Shown piece by piece: positions 11,603 to 23,495 of a DNA stretch of 64,000 nucleotides. Each line of letters opens with the position of its first letter. The first letter of the stretch is position 1. The stretch covers positions 3,127,001 to 3,191,000 of the forward strand of contig CANTUQ010000083.1 of NCBI GenBank assembly GCA_947683425.1. Direction: 5' to 3'. The DNA is from Excoecaria cochinchinensis (Eukaryota; Streptophyta; Magnoliopsida; Malpighiales; Euphorbiaceae). Below the pieces are notes generated by a model that was not told the origin of the DNA, ran no database searches, and worked only from the letters and a program-made list of their open reading frames with translations. A program made the translations under genes and the position numbers.

Positions 11603-12574
11603 TTATGTGAGTTGATGCCTATTATTTGAAACTTCAGCTTCGACTGGCTCTCGTTCCTCGTGCTCTGGTGCAGTTTTAAAAGAATTATGGGTTTCTGATT
11701 CTCTTTCTATACATACTGTTGTAGTCTCTGACTTTTCTTCACTTTCTGCTTGCTCTTGATTTTTATCTTCAACAAAGATAACTTCCCTGCTGACAACAAC
11801 CTTGTGGGTAGTGGGATCCCACAGGCGATATCCCTTTACTCCTTCAGCATACCCCAAGAATATGCTTGTTTTGGATTTTGGATCCAGTTTTGTAGTTTCT
11901 TGGGCATTGTACATCACATAAGCAGGACTTCCAAATACATGGAGATTTGAATAATCCACCGATTTTCCAGCCCATATCTCCATTAGTGTCTTACACTCAA
12001 TTGCAGTTGATGGAACTCGATTCACCACATAACATGCAGTGTTGACTTCTTTCACCCAGAATTTCTTATCTAAACCTGCAGTTCTCATCATTGCTCTTGT
12101 TTTTTCCAACAGAGTTCTGTTCATTTGCTCTACCACTCTATTTTGTTGAGGAGTGTATGCTGTAGTGAATTATCTTTTGATGCTTTCTTATTTACAGAAT
12201 TCATCAAATTCTTTACCGGTGTATTCTCCTCCATTATCTGTCCTCAAACACTTAATCTTTTGGCCAGATTCAAGTTTCACTCGCACTTTGTAAGTTTTGA
12301 AGACTGAAAATACATATGCTTTCTTCTTGATAGGAAGCACCCAACACCTCTTGGAATAATCATCAATAAATGACACAAAGTAGTTTGCTCTTCCTAGGGA
12401 TGACACTGGTGCTTGCCATACATCAGAATGAACTAATTCCAGAATGGCTTTGCTTTTGAAATTTGATGTGTTGAACTTCAACCGATGCTGCTTGCTTACA
12501 ATACAATGCTCACAAAAGGGTAGTGAGACCTTTGTGAGACCTGGAAGTAGATTTCTCTCTGCAAGAATCTTCAT
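11603..12574 (-). pseudogene. Copia integrase
   Basis: Two collinear open stretches in one frame are separated by a stop near 12188. The first has the Cys-pair end of the zinc-binding HHCC region (FCEHCIVSKQ), the first catalytic Asp in LVHSDVW and the second in LRTDNGGEYTGKEF. The second starts at the last catalytic Glu (VVEQMNRTLLEKTRAMMR) and runs through GSPAYVMYNAQETTKLDPKS and IFLGYAEGVKGYRLWDP, typical of Tnt1-type integrase C-terminal regions. The D-D-E triad is still readable but NGVVER has become NRVVEQ. Its role was insertion of the cDNA copy in the nucleus. Confidence 0.9.
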
Positions 12575-12612
12575 TCATTATTCAGACATATGTCCAAGTT
12601 TTTTATGCCAGG

Positions 12613-13014
12613 TCATTGCACGTTTTTCACTTGGACTGCTCGTGACGATAGATGCCTCTCCTTCTTGCAAAGTCTCTCCTTTATCATATATAAATTTGCA
12701 GCTATCTTTTCTCCCTTCATATGTACAAGCGCTCCTTTTATTATCTTCATAATTCCCTTCTCACCACTGAACTTGCACCCCAAATCATCCAATTGTCCTA
12801 AAAACAATAGATTCTTCTTTGGGCCCTCCACATGTCGTACGTCTTGAATAGTACAAATTGTATCTTCATACATTTTCAGCTTAATAATTTCAATGCCAAC
12901 GATCTTTAAGGCATGATCATTGCAATTGTACACAGATCCTTTAGAGTTAGGTTCATAATGATGGAACCATTCTCTTCGAGAGGTCATGTGAAATGTAGTT
13001 CCTGAATTAAGAAG
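12613..13014 (-). pseudogene. Copia protease and pre-integrase region
   Basis: The sense strand reads LLNSGTTFHMTSRREWFHHY and then a pre-integrase stretch. Copia proteases have the catalytic Asp in LDSG or VDSG; here the codon at 13006-13008 reads AAT (Asn). The Trp codon normally before it has become TGA (13015-13017). The region shares its frame with the zinc-knuckle stretch upstream. Both lesions are single G-to-A changes on the coding strand. A frame change separates it from the integrase. Confidence 0.85.
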
Positions 13015-13724
13015 TCATATTTCAGCAAATCTTTTTCTGCCTTCATTAGTCGTTGCTGCTTCACAACATAGAGCATCTCTGCTATTGGAACAGCTTGCCA
13101 CATTTCCTTGAGAATCAGAACTTCTCTTTAAACTCCAACAATCCTTCTTCAAGTGACCCTTCTTGCCATAGTTGTAGCATTTAACATTCTTCTTACTTTT
13201 TGATTTTGATCTACCATGATTGTGGCTCCCACTTGAGCTGCGTTCTGTTGATCTCCCTCTCATAACTGTCAGGGCTTCCACATGCTATGAACTTGCTTGC
13301 CTATCTTATTTTTGTGCCGATTTTCCTCCTTTAGAACAGCGGCTGCAACATTATCGAAGACTAGAATATCCGTAAGGATATTATTTGTTAAGTTAATAAT
13401 GAGTTGATCATACGAATCTGGTAAACTTTGAAGTAGAAGCTCAGCACGTTCCACTGTCTCTATTTTATAACCCAAAGAAGTGAGTTGAGAAAATAGAATA
13501 TTCAAAGTATTGATGTGCTCCATCACTGAAGTAGATTCCTCCATACGAATAGTATAGAGTTTTCTTTTAAGAAAATTTTTGTTGTGGAGTGATTTGGCCT
13601 CGTACAACTTAGTGAGGTGATCCCAGATCTCCTTTACTGTCTTCTTCTCTTTTATGCTTGACAACACCCCATCTGCTAGTGCTAGATGAAGATTTGCCGT
13701 AGCATTTCCATCCATCTCGTTCAA
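13015..13724 (-). pseudogene. Copia gag with degraded zinc knuckle
   Basis: The capsid part contains KKTVKEIWDHLTKLYEAKSL and LLQSLPDSYDQLIINLTNN, typical of copia gag. A frameshift near 13275 separates it from the nucleocapsid part, a basic Ser/Lys-rich run followed by KCYNYGKKGHLKKDC. The CX2CX4HX4C knuckle has lost its second Cys, now Tyr (codon 13168-13170). Only fragments could be made. The true start is probably a little upstream, near 13740-13800, where the frame continues without an obvious start. Confidence 0.88.
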
Positions 13725-13912
13725 CTTATTATCATCTGTGAAATTAGCTGGCTTTTGACTTATAGCCGCTAGGCAATTATCTTTTTTTCAAGATAGTTTT
13801 CATTTTTAATTTTTACAGTGAGAAATTACTCCTGTTGAATTTTTTGATCTTATATTTTACCGCCATTGCTTCTATCACGAACTTCTCTGCTAAAAAATCA
13901 GCTCCCACTATT

Positions 13913-14003
13913 GTACGTGAATAGTAACCGTATACGTAAATAGTAACCGTATAGATGAACAATAATCGTATACGTAAACAGTATTGTATACATGAACAGT
14001 ATT
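13913..14003. repeat. 19-bp tandem repeat in the copia leader
   Basis: About five imperfect units of roughly 17-19 bp with the core GTATACGTAAATAGTAACC lie in the untranslated leader between the primer site and gag. Units vary at a few positions (AATAGTAACC, AACAATAATC, AACAGTATT). Confidence 0.8.
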
Positions 14004-14075
14004 CAAGGAAAAGTCTTTTCTGATGTGAAAGATCAGTTTATGCTGCAACTACAGAGTATAGTAAGACAGAACCTC

Positions 14076-14088
14076 GGTTCTGATACCA
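14076..14088 (-). promoter_or_regulatory. Primer-binding site of the minus-strand copia element
   Basis: The sense strand reads TGGTATCAGAACC a few bases inside the 5' LTR. This is one base off the usual TGGTATCAGAGC complement of the initiator Met tRNA 3' end used by plant copia elements. Confidence 0.85.
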
Positions 14089-14093
14089 CTTAT

Positions 14094-14407
14094 TGTAAAA
14101 ATAAGGACCGGATTAAAACAAAAACCGCAGTTAAAATAAAGATAATAAGTAACAAAAGATTTTAACGAGATTTGACCAATATTGCCTATATCCTCGGAGG
14201 TTAAAAACATTATTTCACAAAAAACTGAAAAGTGAAATAATAAAAGAGAGAAAAAATATGCTTAACTAATTGACAAGCTAAGCAGCAAGGGATGATTAAA
14301 CCTAAATCTAATGGCTTATATTTATAGTTATTAAAAACCCCTCATCTTTCTAATTTTCTCGACGTGGGATTCCCTTTTTTTTTTCTTCCTACCATATTTG
14401 ACTAACA
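14094..14407 (-). repeat. 5' LTR of the minus-strand copia element
   Basis: On the plus strand it begins TGTAAAAATAAGGACCGG and ends TTTGACTAACA. It matches the LTR at 9596-9899 along its whole length with scattered substitutions and small indels. Confidence 0.9.
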
Positions 14408-16082
14408 CATCCTTCATCTAAAACTATAGTAACACAGGTAATTATATTAACTAGGGATAATACATAAATTTTCCTTTGATTTTTTTTGCCATTTAACATA
14501 TTACTCTCCGAATTGATTGAGTATTGAATTACAATTTAAACTTATTAAAAGTGTAAGTAATACTTTTTATACTATTAAAAATTATATGAAATATTCATAA
14601 AATTGTTAAAAATGTGTTTCTAAATTTCTTGTGCAACAGTAAAATTCAATAATGATAACTTAGGTATAATACATTGCCATTGCTTAAGCTCAGTTAGTTA
14701 GCGGAGCTACTTGGACATTACAAGCATTTATAAGGAATTAAGGCCAAGCGCTATCAAGCTTTATAAGTGACAAATGCTAGCTGTTATAGCCATTGTTTGT
14801 TATTAATAGCGCAATGGTAGCTAAAATAGGCTATACAAAGTAAGTCTTGTTCTCTTCTCTCTTTATAATCACTTTTTTGTTTCATTAAATTAATATAACC
14901 GTTGAAATTTACCTATTAAAAATTCACAGAAGTTTTATTTTTGATATATTATATTATTTTCCTTTCAAATTATTACCGTTTATCTGGTAACTTCCTGAAT
15001 TAATCGAATGTCAAATTACATCTGAATTTGTTAAGAGTTTATACTACCTTGTACTATTAAAAATGTCATGTTACTCTCCAAAACTTGTTAAAAATATCAT
15101 ATTATTTTCTTATCACTTGTTCATGCACTTTTTATTATGTGTCACGTGTTTTGTAGGGGATAATCTGACAATTAATTCAGTGGGTAAATATTAGTATTAA
15201 ATAGTGATAATTTAGAAAAAAAGGTACATATTATATGTGTATATAGTAGTCTAACGTGCACGTGCATTGCACGTAATTATTTTTTCATTACTGGTTAATA
15301 ATAAAATAAAAAATAGTGAAATATTTAAAATGGATTATATATAAACTTTTTTTAATAAGAAATAAACTTAATTCAATATTAAAGATATGTTTTAAAAGAT
15401 TGTAACATTTCTTAATATTATAAAAGTTTTATCTATACAAAAGGTTATTTATAAAGAATTTTAATTTGATGATATATTTATTTATTTATTATAACACATA
15501 AAATAGAAAGTTTTCTGTAGAAGATTTTAATTAATTTCTTCTTTCTTATTTTATTTGTCATAATAACACGTGGATAAAAGATTATTTTTGTAAATAATAT
15601 TAAAATATGACGATATTATAGTTAAAAAAATTTTCCCCTTAGTACCATTATTGTATGTAGTGCGTGTATATATTTACATGAATTTGGGAAATGTATTTGG
15701 GAAATGTTTACCAGACGTTCTCGTAGAAGTACATAATTTCAAATCCTTTGTATTTGGTATACAGTTGATGTTTGCTCTAAGGAAACATTAAATGAACCAA
15801 GGTTTTCATTTGTTTGGTACATCAAAATTTCCAATGAAATTCTCTTTTTTTTTTTTTTGAGGAAAAAAAAATCGTTTGGGTAATGAAAAGGAAAGGCAAG
15901 TAGTTGGTATGTGTGGTTGCATTGCATTAGAGACACACCTAGAAAGGTAGCACATAAGGTTAAGTTTCAATTATGAGATCTAAGTTTCAATCCAATCTAA
16001 TCTTCCTAAAATAGGACAACCATAGTTACATTTTTATTTTTTTGTATTTGACGACAATTACCTTTAATATTTATATTTGAGT
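14408..16082. other. AT-rich non-coding stretch
   Basis: No coding potential recognised. It includes an imperfect hairpin around 14770-14835 (CATTG/CAATG arms) and a GTGCA-rich palindromic core at 15254-15274. Otherwise only A/T-rich unique-looking DNA is seen. Confidence 0.5.
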
Positions 16083-16520
16083 AAATTCATGATTGATATC
16101 ACAGTCCTATAATAAAAGGTTTGGACCACAGGCTCGTGATGGGAAGCACAATGTCTAAAATGTCACATTTGATCCCCCACATCATCTCGTTAAGTCAGAC
16201 CAAAATGCAATGTCAATCACCCATACCATCTTTAATAAAGGGTACGGTCACTTGATTATAAAGTGATGAGGACACACTACCTCGTATGCACTATAAATAA
16301 ATATCTTTCGAGATTTAACTGAAGATCTTTTCACAACTTTTGAAAATTTCTCTCTATAATTTATCTATCTAAAACTTACATTGACTTAAGCTTTTTAGTA
16401 TTTATCCCTAAACCCTGTGGGATTCACTTTCTTTATAGTTACAGGCCTTGATCCGATCCAGTCTTGGAGCCTTAAGTCAGATCGAACACCTTCTGTTACT
16501 ATTAGTTAGTGATTAAGTAT
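16083..16520 (+). mobile_element. Ty3/gypsy LTR remnant
   Basis: The stretch has the layout of the 3' part of plant gypsy LTRs: a TATA-like CACTATAAATAAAT, then CACAACTTTTGAAAATTTCT, then TTACATTGACTTAAGC, a decayed form of the TTGACTTGAGCGTCGG signature near many gypsy LTR ends, then CCTTGATCCGATCC. No matching second LTR or internal domain is visible nearby. Boundaries are approximate. Confidence 0.55.
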
Positions 16521-16944
16521 ACATGAAGAAGAAAAGTTACTAGCATGTGTCTTATCATGAAATGAGATGTATGTTCAAAACCATCTATTCATGAAAAGTT
16601 ATATCTTTTCTAAATATCCAATTATGAAAGGTGTGTCTTTTCAATATATTTAAATACTCCAACATTGTATTGCGTAGGTAACTTTTGCTCTAAAAATTCT
16701 AACGTGTTATTGCTGCTTGAATTTATTTTATTGGCTTTGAAAATTCTGGAGGAATATTACCATTGAATTCTAGCAGCAACAATAGCGAGGGCATTAATTC
16801 TTTAAAGATAGTGATTACACTATCAAAACCTACTCTTAATATTATGTTTCCATAATAGTTTTTTCTAACACCTTCCATCTTTAACCGACTTACTTCATGA
16901 TATTTTAGAATTTATCATTTGATATTTTTTTTTGAGAGTTAAGC

Positions 16945-17166
16945 ATGGAAAATTCAAGACAATCAAGGTACTCTCAAGTGAGAGGAAGCAGACAAGCACG
17001 ATGTGCTAGAAATAGAGACAAAACACCAAAGGATGTTATTTCGATCTTTGATGACGAAGACATCTTTGATGATGCTGACCAACTAGAAAATCTAACACCA
17101 ATCAATAGTCGCCTCCAAAATCATCAAACAATGCCTAGAAATAAAAAAAACACAACACACAAATAA
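16945..17166 (+). CDS. Short hypothetical open frame
   Basis: A 73-codon ATG-initiated frame whose product is basic at the start and then acidic (SIFDDEDIFDDADQLENL). Composition is less biased than the surrounding AT-rich DNA, which hints at a relic of real coding sequence, possibly transposon-derived. No domain was recognised, and there is no intron or neighbouring exon evidence. Confidence 0.25.
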   Translation: MENSRQSRYSQVRGSRQARCARNRDKTPKDVISIFDDEDIFDDADQLENLTPINSRLQNHQTMPRNKKNTTHK

Positions 17167-17169
17167 GTA

Positions 17170-17956
17170 GAAATCAACTATAAAGCATAAATTAAACTAA
17201 AAATACATAAAAACTCAAAAAACTAACTCAAAACACAGTAAAAACATGCATAAACATAATGAAATATTGCACTACGTGGTAGCGCTTAGTTTCGCGTATG
17301 ACCAACTACACTTTCTCTTCTACCCAAAGGATAATTGAGATTTTGGTTCTTTAAGAATTGTGAGATCTAATTAATTTTCATACTTTTCTCTATTCTTCAA
17401 TATTTATATGTACTTTCTATGCTTTTTGAGATTATTATTTATATTGGTTGATGAAAATGATCCGTTGTTCAGCTGTCGAAATAACATATTGCTATATGGA
17501 ACTTCAAATTTGTAATTATTTGCACGTTCTTCTGTTGGTGGTGAAATAGCATAATTGTTCACAAGAAAGAAAGATGTTCAATTACTGTTATGAAGGTCTA
17601 TCATTTAGTCTAAACGAATTGAGCCTGTATATTTATTGACTAGAATTTGTAATTTCTCTCCTTTTAATGCTATTGATAAATTAAATTATAAGAGTCTGTT
17701 AATGACTGTTTATTGGCAAGAGAACTAATCAAAGAACTTATTTTTAATTATTGCCAAGAAAGTAAAGAGAGATAGGATATTCAAGTTTCTTAATAACCAT
17801 AACCAATTTATTGTATATATACTACATATTATTGAACTTTGATTGATTCCCGTTTATCTTTTACTTAAATATAAATAATTAGATTTTTATTTTTATTTTT
17901 AATTAAATCTAATTTTTAAAGAAAAATTCAGATAAAAATATTAATAAAACGGTAGT

Positions 17957-17992
<36 letters not shown>

Positions 17993-18540
17993 AGAAACTA
18001 TGATTTATAAATAAATATGATAGATTAAAAATTGAAAAACTTTGGGTCACATATACGAGTCAGTTTGGATAGAGATTTAGGTGTTTTGGATGGATTTTTT
18101 GGATTTCGAATTCAAGTCAAATTTAACCCTAAATTTCTTGGGTCTTTTGGGTTCGGATCATTTAGGTTTCCTCCTAATCCAAATTCGGGTGACTTTTTTA
18201 GGGCGAATTCCAATCGGATTAAAAATTGCCAGGTCTTGATAACCATAACCAATTTATTGAAGAATTAAGGAATGTATTATTATATCAATGATCAATTTGG
18301 TGAACCAGAACTCAAATTATACCTCGGGCTATATACTTGCTATATTGATTTGTCATTTAGTTTTGTTTACTTGACTTTAGTTGATTTTAAAAATCCCAAA
18401 CTCCCCCATTTTCTCTGTTTTGTTTGCTTTAAAAGAATTTGATCTTACGATATTTTGTGAATACGAACTATTGAACACTATATAAAGCTTTCTTTTTCTA
18501 AGAGTAGAAATTTATTTTTGTTAATATTGAAAACAAACAG
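17170..18540. other. AT-rich non-coding stretch
   Basis: Contains an (AT)n run at about 17960-17988. An open frame at 18032-18268 has phase-biased Phe/Gly-rich composition but no recognisable domain. Nothing else supportable. Confidence 0.45.
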
Positions 18541-18715
18541 AGAGTGATGTCATTGGATTTGCAATTAAAAGGAATATATAGTATTTTTGTAATGGTGCAT
18601 TGAGAGCTGTGAAGCAAATGCTGAAGTTGAATTGGGAACTTAAGGTGGTGCAGTCTTGCGTAGAAATGCTGTAGCTAATTTTGCTCTAAGTAAGCCTCTG
18701 CCAACGCTATTACTT
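18541..18715 (+). pseudogene. Possible relic of a plant-type RNase H domain
   Basis: In pieces across frames the stretch reads DVIGFAIKRN, then GALRAVKQMLKLNWELKVV, then RRNAVANFAL. This order resembles the end of the RNase H-like domain in plant LINEs and related proteins (helix, NWEL strand, R-x-x-N-x-V-A-x-x-A-x motif). It is broken by stops and frame changes. The catalytic first Asp and the Glu cannot be placed. Low-confidence recognition by pattern only. Confidence 0.3.
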
Positions 18716-18719
18716 TTCT

Positions 18720-19674
18720 CTTTCCCTTGTCAACGGAAGAAAAGGTCGACAGCAAATGAGAAAACAGACGTACACTTCAACATTTGGAGATGTAGACCCC
18801 AAACAAACCTGTGTAGTGTGTGTGTGTGTGTGTTGGTAGAACTTAAGAGGGTAGTTAAGTTCTGTAAAGTTACTGGTTGGTGGAAGTTGGGGTTTGATGG
18901 GGTTGGTGTTACCAACTATCAGGCATACACCTTTTTTTTATCCCAACTAAAACTTTACAATTTACTTTTAAATTCATTTCATTTAATAATTTCATTCAAG
19001 AATGGTAACATTGCTCCTCCTTAATTTCTCTTTACTTTTTCAACTTCTAATTGAGTCTTGATGTGTCAAATATAAACTGGAAAATAAAATAATATATATA
19101 TGCTTTTTGTCTTAATAAAATGATAATATCGAGTTTGCAGGATGATAAATCTTTTCTTCTTTTAAACCTTTCAGTTAATTAGTAATTAGTATAAGGAGAT
19201 TGCAAATTTAATATATGGTTATATTATATTGTTTTGCATTCACAAGTTAATTTTGAGTGTCGAATTAAATCTAAATCTATTTTATTTTCAATATAGTATT
19301 AAAGGCATTAGTTTTACAATGTTGGATATGTAACAAAATATTCAATTTTGAGTATAAAATATCTACTAATTATAAAAATATAATAATATTATTTATAATG
19401 TATCGCACAATACTCATTACATGGGCTATCTGAATTCATTATGTTTAATAAAATAGATATGTATGTATATGTATATATAGGTATACATGGTTACGTGTAC
19501 AAGTCTTATCTTGAAACTAATTAAGTCCCTACTCGATCGTGAACATCAAATTATGTGATACGGGGTCTTCCTAGGTTACGCACATATATTGCAATTGCAA
19601 ACATGAAGAGATGCAATTTAGAGCAATTAAACTATTTGCAAATATGTAAATAAAGTTCAATCATACATATTCTC

Positions 19675-19711
<37 letters not shown>

Positions 19712-21301
19712 TGCGATATGTAAAAAGAAGTCATTACATGGGATATTCGAAATTTCTTGTCTGCAAAATTTGGATCTGCTACATTCTATGAGCATATGGT
19801 CTAACTTTGCGTTTAGTAGCGGAGGGAGGAGAGGGGTCGAAATATAATATAAATACGATAAAAAAAAAAAAAAATTAAAGAGGTCAAATTACAAACTTTT
19901 TTAAGAAAATTTAAAGAAATTTTATGAAATTTGTGATGACCAAAAAAATGTTTGGGGAAACCTTAAAGAAATTGACCTAATTTATGCCCTAAATCAGATT
20001 ATATCAATTGTCATCATCATACATAATAATAGCCAAATTTGTACTCAAATAAAAAAAAAAAAAAAGGCCAAACCAATTTTTGATTAATTAGATATTATTA
20101 TTAATTTTAACAAATTTATAAAATTTTGTAGTTCTATAAAGTCTCAAGAAATTTTGTATTATTTTCTCAAAAGAAAAAAAGAATTTTTGCATTATTATAA
20201 GCAAAAAAGGAATTTGGTATTAATTAAAATAATATTATATATTAGTTAATAATTTTTTGTTAATTTGAATTATTTCATAAATCATTTAAGAGATAACAAA
20301 ATTTTCGATTTTTTGAAAAATAAACGAAAATTGAAGTGATATACAAAATCAAATTAGCATTAATTATATTTCTGGTATTAATGTACAAATCAATAAATTT
20401 GTTGCTTTCCCTAATCTGTTAGATATTTAACATTTCCTCCATGTTGCCTGATATACATAAATCATGCCTAAAGGCTATATTTACTTAGGAAGATGAATTT
20501 GGATTTCACCATGGACCAATCTAATGAACAATTTTCATTTATAAACGCTACCCATATATTATTTTATTTATGTGGCAGTTTTTATTATATTGGTTAAAAA
20601 TTTTTATGAATTTCATAAAAATTTATTTTCCCTTAGAAATATGAGTTTATTTAAAAAAAAAAACAGAGAGAAAATGATACTTATATAGTTGTATACCATT
20701 GAAAAGATAATGCGGTTCCTCCTTCAATGGAGCGGCAATTTCATATCTTAATTAATTTTTAATTATAGCTACTAATATTTTATATTATATATACATTCTC
20801 TATCTTCACCTGATCACGATTTTCTTTCACTTGCTCCTTTTGAGTTTCTCTTTTTTCAAAATAAAAAGAAAATCAATATTTTATATTGGAGCCCACTTCT
20901 CCCTTATGTAATTCCATGCATCTAAATCGTTCGATTAATTGAATTCGTATAATTTGACGGTTCAGATATATACACATCAAAATACTATTTAATTCTTCCA
21001 TATTCTCATATAAAAAAAATATATTATATTTTTATATTCAATATTTCTTCCTTGATTTATTTATGTGAAATTTGTCATGGAGCGTAACAATATTTCACTT
21101 AGGCATCAAGTGGGAATTGGCAAGTGAGAAAAACTCGGATGCCTATATATCTAGAATTAAATTCCTAAAATATTCCAGTTTGTTGAATCAATAACATTAA
21201 TTTTTTACACATATTTTTGGAAACATAAATTTTCAAATTTGATATATGCATTGATTCCAATTTCCTAGGGAGATTTAAATTAGAATGTCGTGCCTCTTAT
21301 G
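18720..21301. other. AT-rich non-coding stretch with a (TTA)n tract
   Basis: No gene recognised. A (TTA)n microsatellite lies at 19676-19711, and poly-A runs occur at about 19860 and 20050. A short ORF at 18656-19024 overlaps the possible RNase H relic and has no domain. Confidence 0.45.
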
Positions 21302-21303
21302 TA

Positions 21304-21546
21304 CTCCATCTGTTTCTTATAACTGTCACTTTTGTTATTTTCATTAGAATTAAAGAGTATTAATTAGATTTAAATGTAAAATAAAATTGAGTGTTTTAAT
21401 ATAAAAACTTAAATTTAATTGGTTAATTTGCATTAAAAAATTAAATTAAATTAAAAAAAATTAAATTATATTGAAAATATAAAAGTAACATATAAATAGA
21501 ATTTGAATTTTTTTTAAAAGTAACAGATATTAAGGAACGGATGGAG
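21304..21546. mobile_element. Stowaway-type (Tc1/mariner) MITE
   Basis: A 243-bp unit with terminal inverted repeats: CTCCATCTGTTTCTTATAAC at the left and, at the right, the complement of CTCCATCCGTTCCTTAATA. It is flanked by TA on both sides (21302-21303 and 21547-21548), the mariner target duplication. CTCCATCCGTTCC is a familiar plant Stowaway terminus. The interior is AT-rich and non-coding; mobilisation would need a mariner transposase from elsewhere. Confidence 0.9.
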
Positions 21547-21548
21547 TA

Positions 21549-23090
21549 TATATATATATATTTGAATGAAAATTTAAATTCAAATAATTAGGTGATTGCT
21601 TTTACTTCCTAATGCATGAAGATGCAAAAGAGTAATGAAATTTAAAAATTGAAAGGGTATAATTTTGGATTAAAACGGAGAAAATTAAGGGGAGGATGTA
21701 CTTAATAAAATGCATAGGTAGATGGAAGTGCAAGTATCAGAATTTCAAGATACACACGAGCATAGCTAACCTCTCTATTTGCCCTTTTCTTACTCCAATC
21801 AATCCATCAATCAATCAATGCTGTCCCTTCTTTTTCAACACTCTTCCCTCACCATCCTTTCCATCTCTCTTTTTTAAATTTTAATTTTAATATTTACAAC
21901 ATTTATGCAAATTTTTAATTCTGCATTTTCTTCAACATTACCACTATTCTTCTTTTCAATTTTTATATGATAATTACTATACTTCATATTTTATTAATTT
22001 ATTTTTACGAAATTAGGTCCAGTCATTTTATTTAATTAATTTCTTACTTTATCGAAATTTATAATCGACATCTTTGTCCAGAAAGAAATAGAAATTTTTT
22101 ATCTGGTCCTTTTCTTCTATATAAAATATTGTCCCCGTATTTATAATTCAGGAATGTTGACAATGCTGTTTTAATTAAGACAAATTAAGAGATAAAATAA
22201 TAATTCTTCCTTTTACAAGTCAATAGGGATATTTTGAATTAAAAATTAATTAATGAATTTTTTTAATTTATTAATTTTTTGATAAAATATAATACTTTTT
22301 GTTTATTTTAAAGAAAGATCGATCCGATTTGGAAGTACCCAACCAAAAACAAAATCCTATAAAAAACAACAAATTTAAACATTAAAATTTAAATCATATT
22401 TAAGTATTCCATTAATTAAATTATTCTGGATAGTAGAATAAAATTTTAATTTTTAGAAGTAAAAAATATTAAAGTAAAACAATTTATCAAATAAATCCAA
22501 GTTAAGTCAAATTAGACATGTTTGGTCGATTAAGAGTAGCGAAAATTGAAAATAGAAAACATATATATTATTTTTATCATTTTCAAAGTCAGTAATAAAA
22601 TTATCATCAATTTTTAAAAGCTGGCACACTATAATTATTATTTTAATAGTTATCCGAGATTCATGATGGCAAAACATTATGGTTCCTTTAGTAATTACTA
22701 ATTAATGAAAATAGCAGTAGAGGATTTTAATTAAAATGGATCCCAGATAATTTAATTATAAATTAATATATATATGGTTTTGCTTTGTTCTAAAAAGGAA
22801 ATAAAAAATTTCTAAAAATGCGATGGGATTGAGTAGAATTTTAATTTTTTAACAAGAAATTTTAAAAATGAAATATTTTTAAATATTTAAAAGAGATTGG
22901 ATTTTGCTTATTTATGGTAAAGCTACCAATTAGAAAAAGAAAATAAAAAAAAATAGTTTTGGAAGGTCGTTGTTAAGAGAGGATGAAATGCACATGACAC
23001 CATTTTATTTTCGCGTATGAACATTAGTGTCACCCGTGGGTCAAACCTTTCTCACCTGTCAAATGTAGCAAATACGTACGATACATACAA
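21549..23090. other. AT-rich non-coding stretch
   Basis: No gene recognised. A 62-codon frame at 21696-21884 has no domain. From about 22980 base composition becomes more even, leading into the promoter-like segment that follows. Confidence 0.45.
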
Positions 23091-23096
23091 AACCCA

Positions 23097-23155
23097 CACG
23101 TGCCAAACCGTTCCTTATCTCTATAAAAAATCATACCCTCTTCGTCTTCAACACA
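23097..23155 (+). promoter_or_regulatory. Probable RNA polymerase II promoter, duplicated locus copy A
   Basis: A perfect G-box CACGTG (23097-23102) is followed by a good TATA box, CTATAAAAAA (23121-23130). A pyrimidine-rich CTTCAACACACCA start-like context lies about 25-30 bp further on. Base composition is much less AT-biased than the flanks. The related locus at 32780 shares the CAACAC...GGTTTTC segment just downstream. Confidence 0.5.
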
Positions 23156-23495
23156 CCATATTTGGTTTTCTGATACATGTTCCACTTCCAAATTAAAGGA
23201 GACCCAGCCCCTCTTTATGAGGTACTTCTTCGTCTCCTTTTTAATTAATTCTCTTTTTCATTTATTTATAAATATTATTAATTATTTTTCTAGATTATTT
23301 CATAATCTTAATAAAATTCTTCTTCTTCTTCATAATCCAATTTTTTTAATTTTTTTTCCAGGTGGATTAACATGCACTTTCTTATATATTTGGATGATGA
23401 TCTGGGTGAGTGAATTCTTTGTTATCCTTATCAAGTAAGCAGTCTTTCGCGAATTCACCTTGGTTTCGTTGTCTGTTCGACCTTGAAAATATTTA
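23156..23495 (+). ncRNA. Duplicated transcription unit copy A, first part
   Basis: A probable transcript leader is followed by an intron-like stretch ending TTTTTTTTCCAG, a short exon-like segment (23362-23405), and a donor GTGAGTG. The 86 bp from the donor onward (23406-23491) aligns almost without gaps, at about two-thirds identity, with 32933-33020, including TTGTCTGTTCG(A/C)CCTTGAAA. No frame longer than about 70 codons is shared, so a non-coding or very short-peptide product is likely. The type is a best guess; the family was not recognised. Confidence 0.35.

Larger units (their letters stand above)
9596..14407 (-). mobile_element. Degenerate Ty1/copia retrotransposon, Tnt1-like
   Basis: A 4.8-kb element on the minus strand, bounded by related LTRs (9596-9899 and 14094-14407). 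An initiator-Met-tRNA-type primer site lies next to the 14.09-kb LTR and a purine-rich AGTGGGAGAT tract next to the 9.9-kb LTR. In sense order it carries gag with a zinc knuckle, protease, integrase, reverse transcriptase and RNase H, the copia order. The integrase and RT sequences resemble the Tnt1-94 group. The frame is broken by stops and frameshifts. The flanking 5-mers TAACC and CATCC match at only 3 of 5 positions, so the target duplication has decayed. LTR divergence (roughly 15% by eye) makes it older than the 56.9-kb copia element. Confidence 0.93.

Noticed and set aside
9591..14412. 5-bp target duplication for the minus-strand copia element
   Set aside because: TAACC and CATCC match at only three positions; decay or recombination may explain it, so no duplication is claimed.
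14770..14840. Hairpin around CCATTG...CAATGG as a foldback element or RNA gene
   Set aside because: Arms are short and interrupted, with no flanking duplication or conserved motif.
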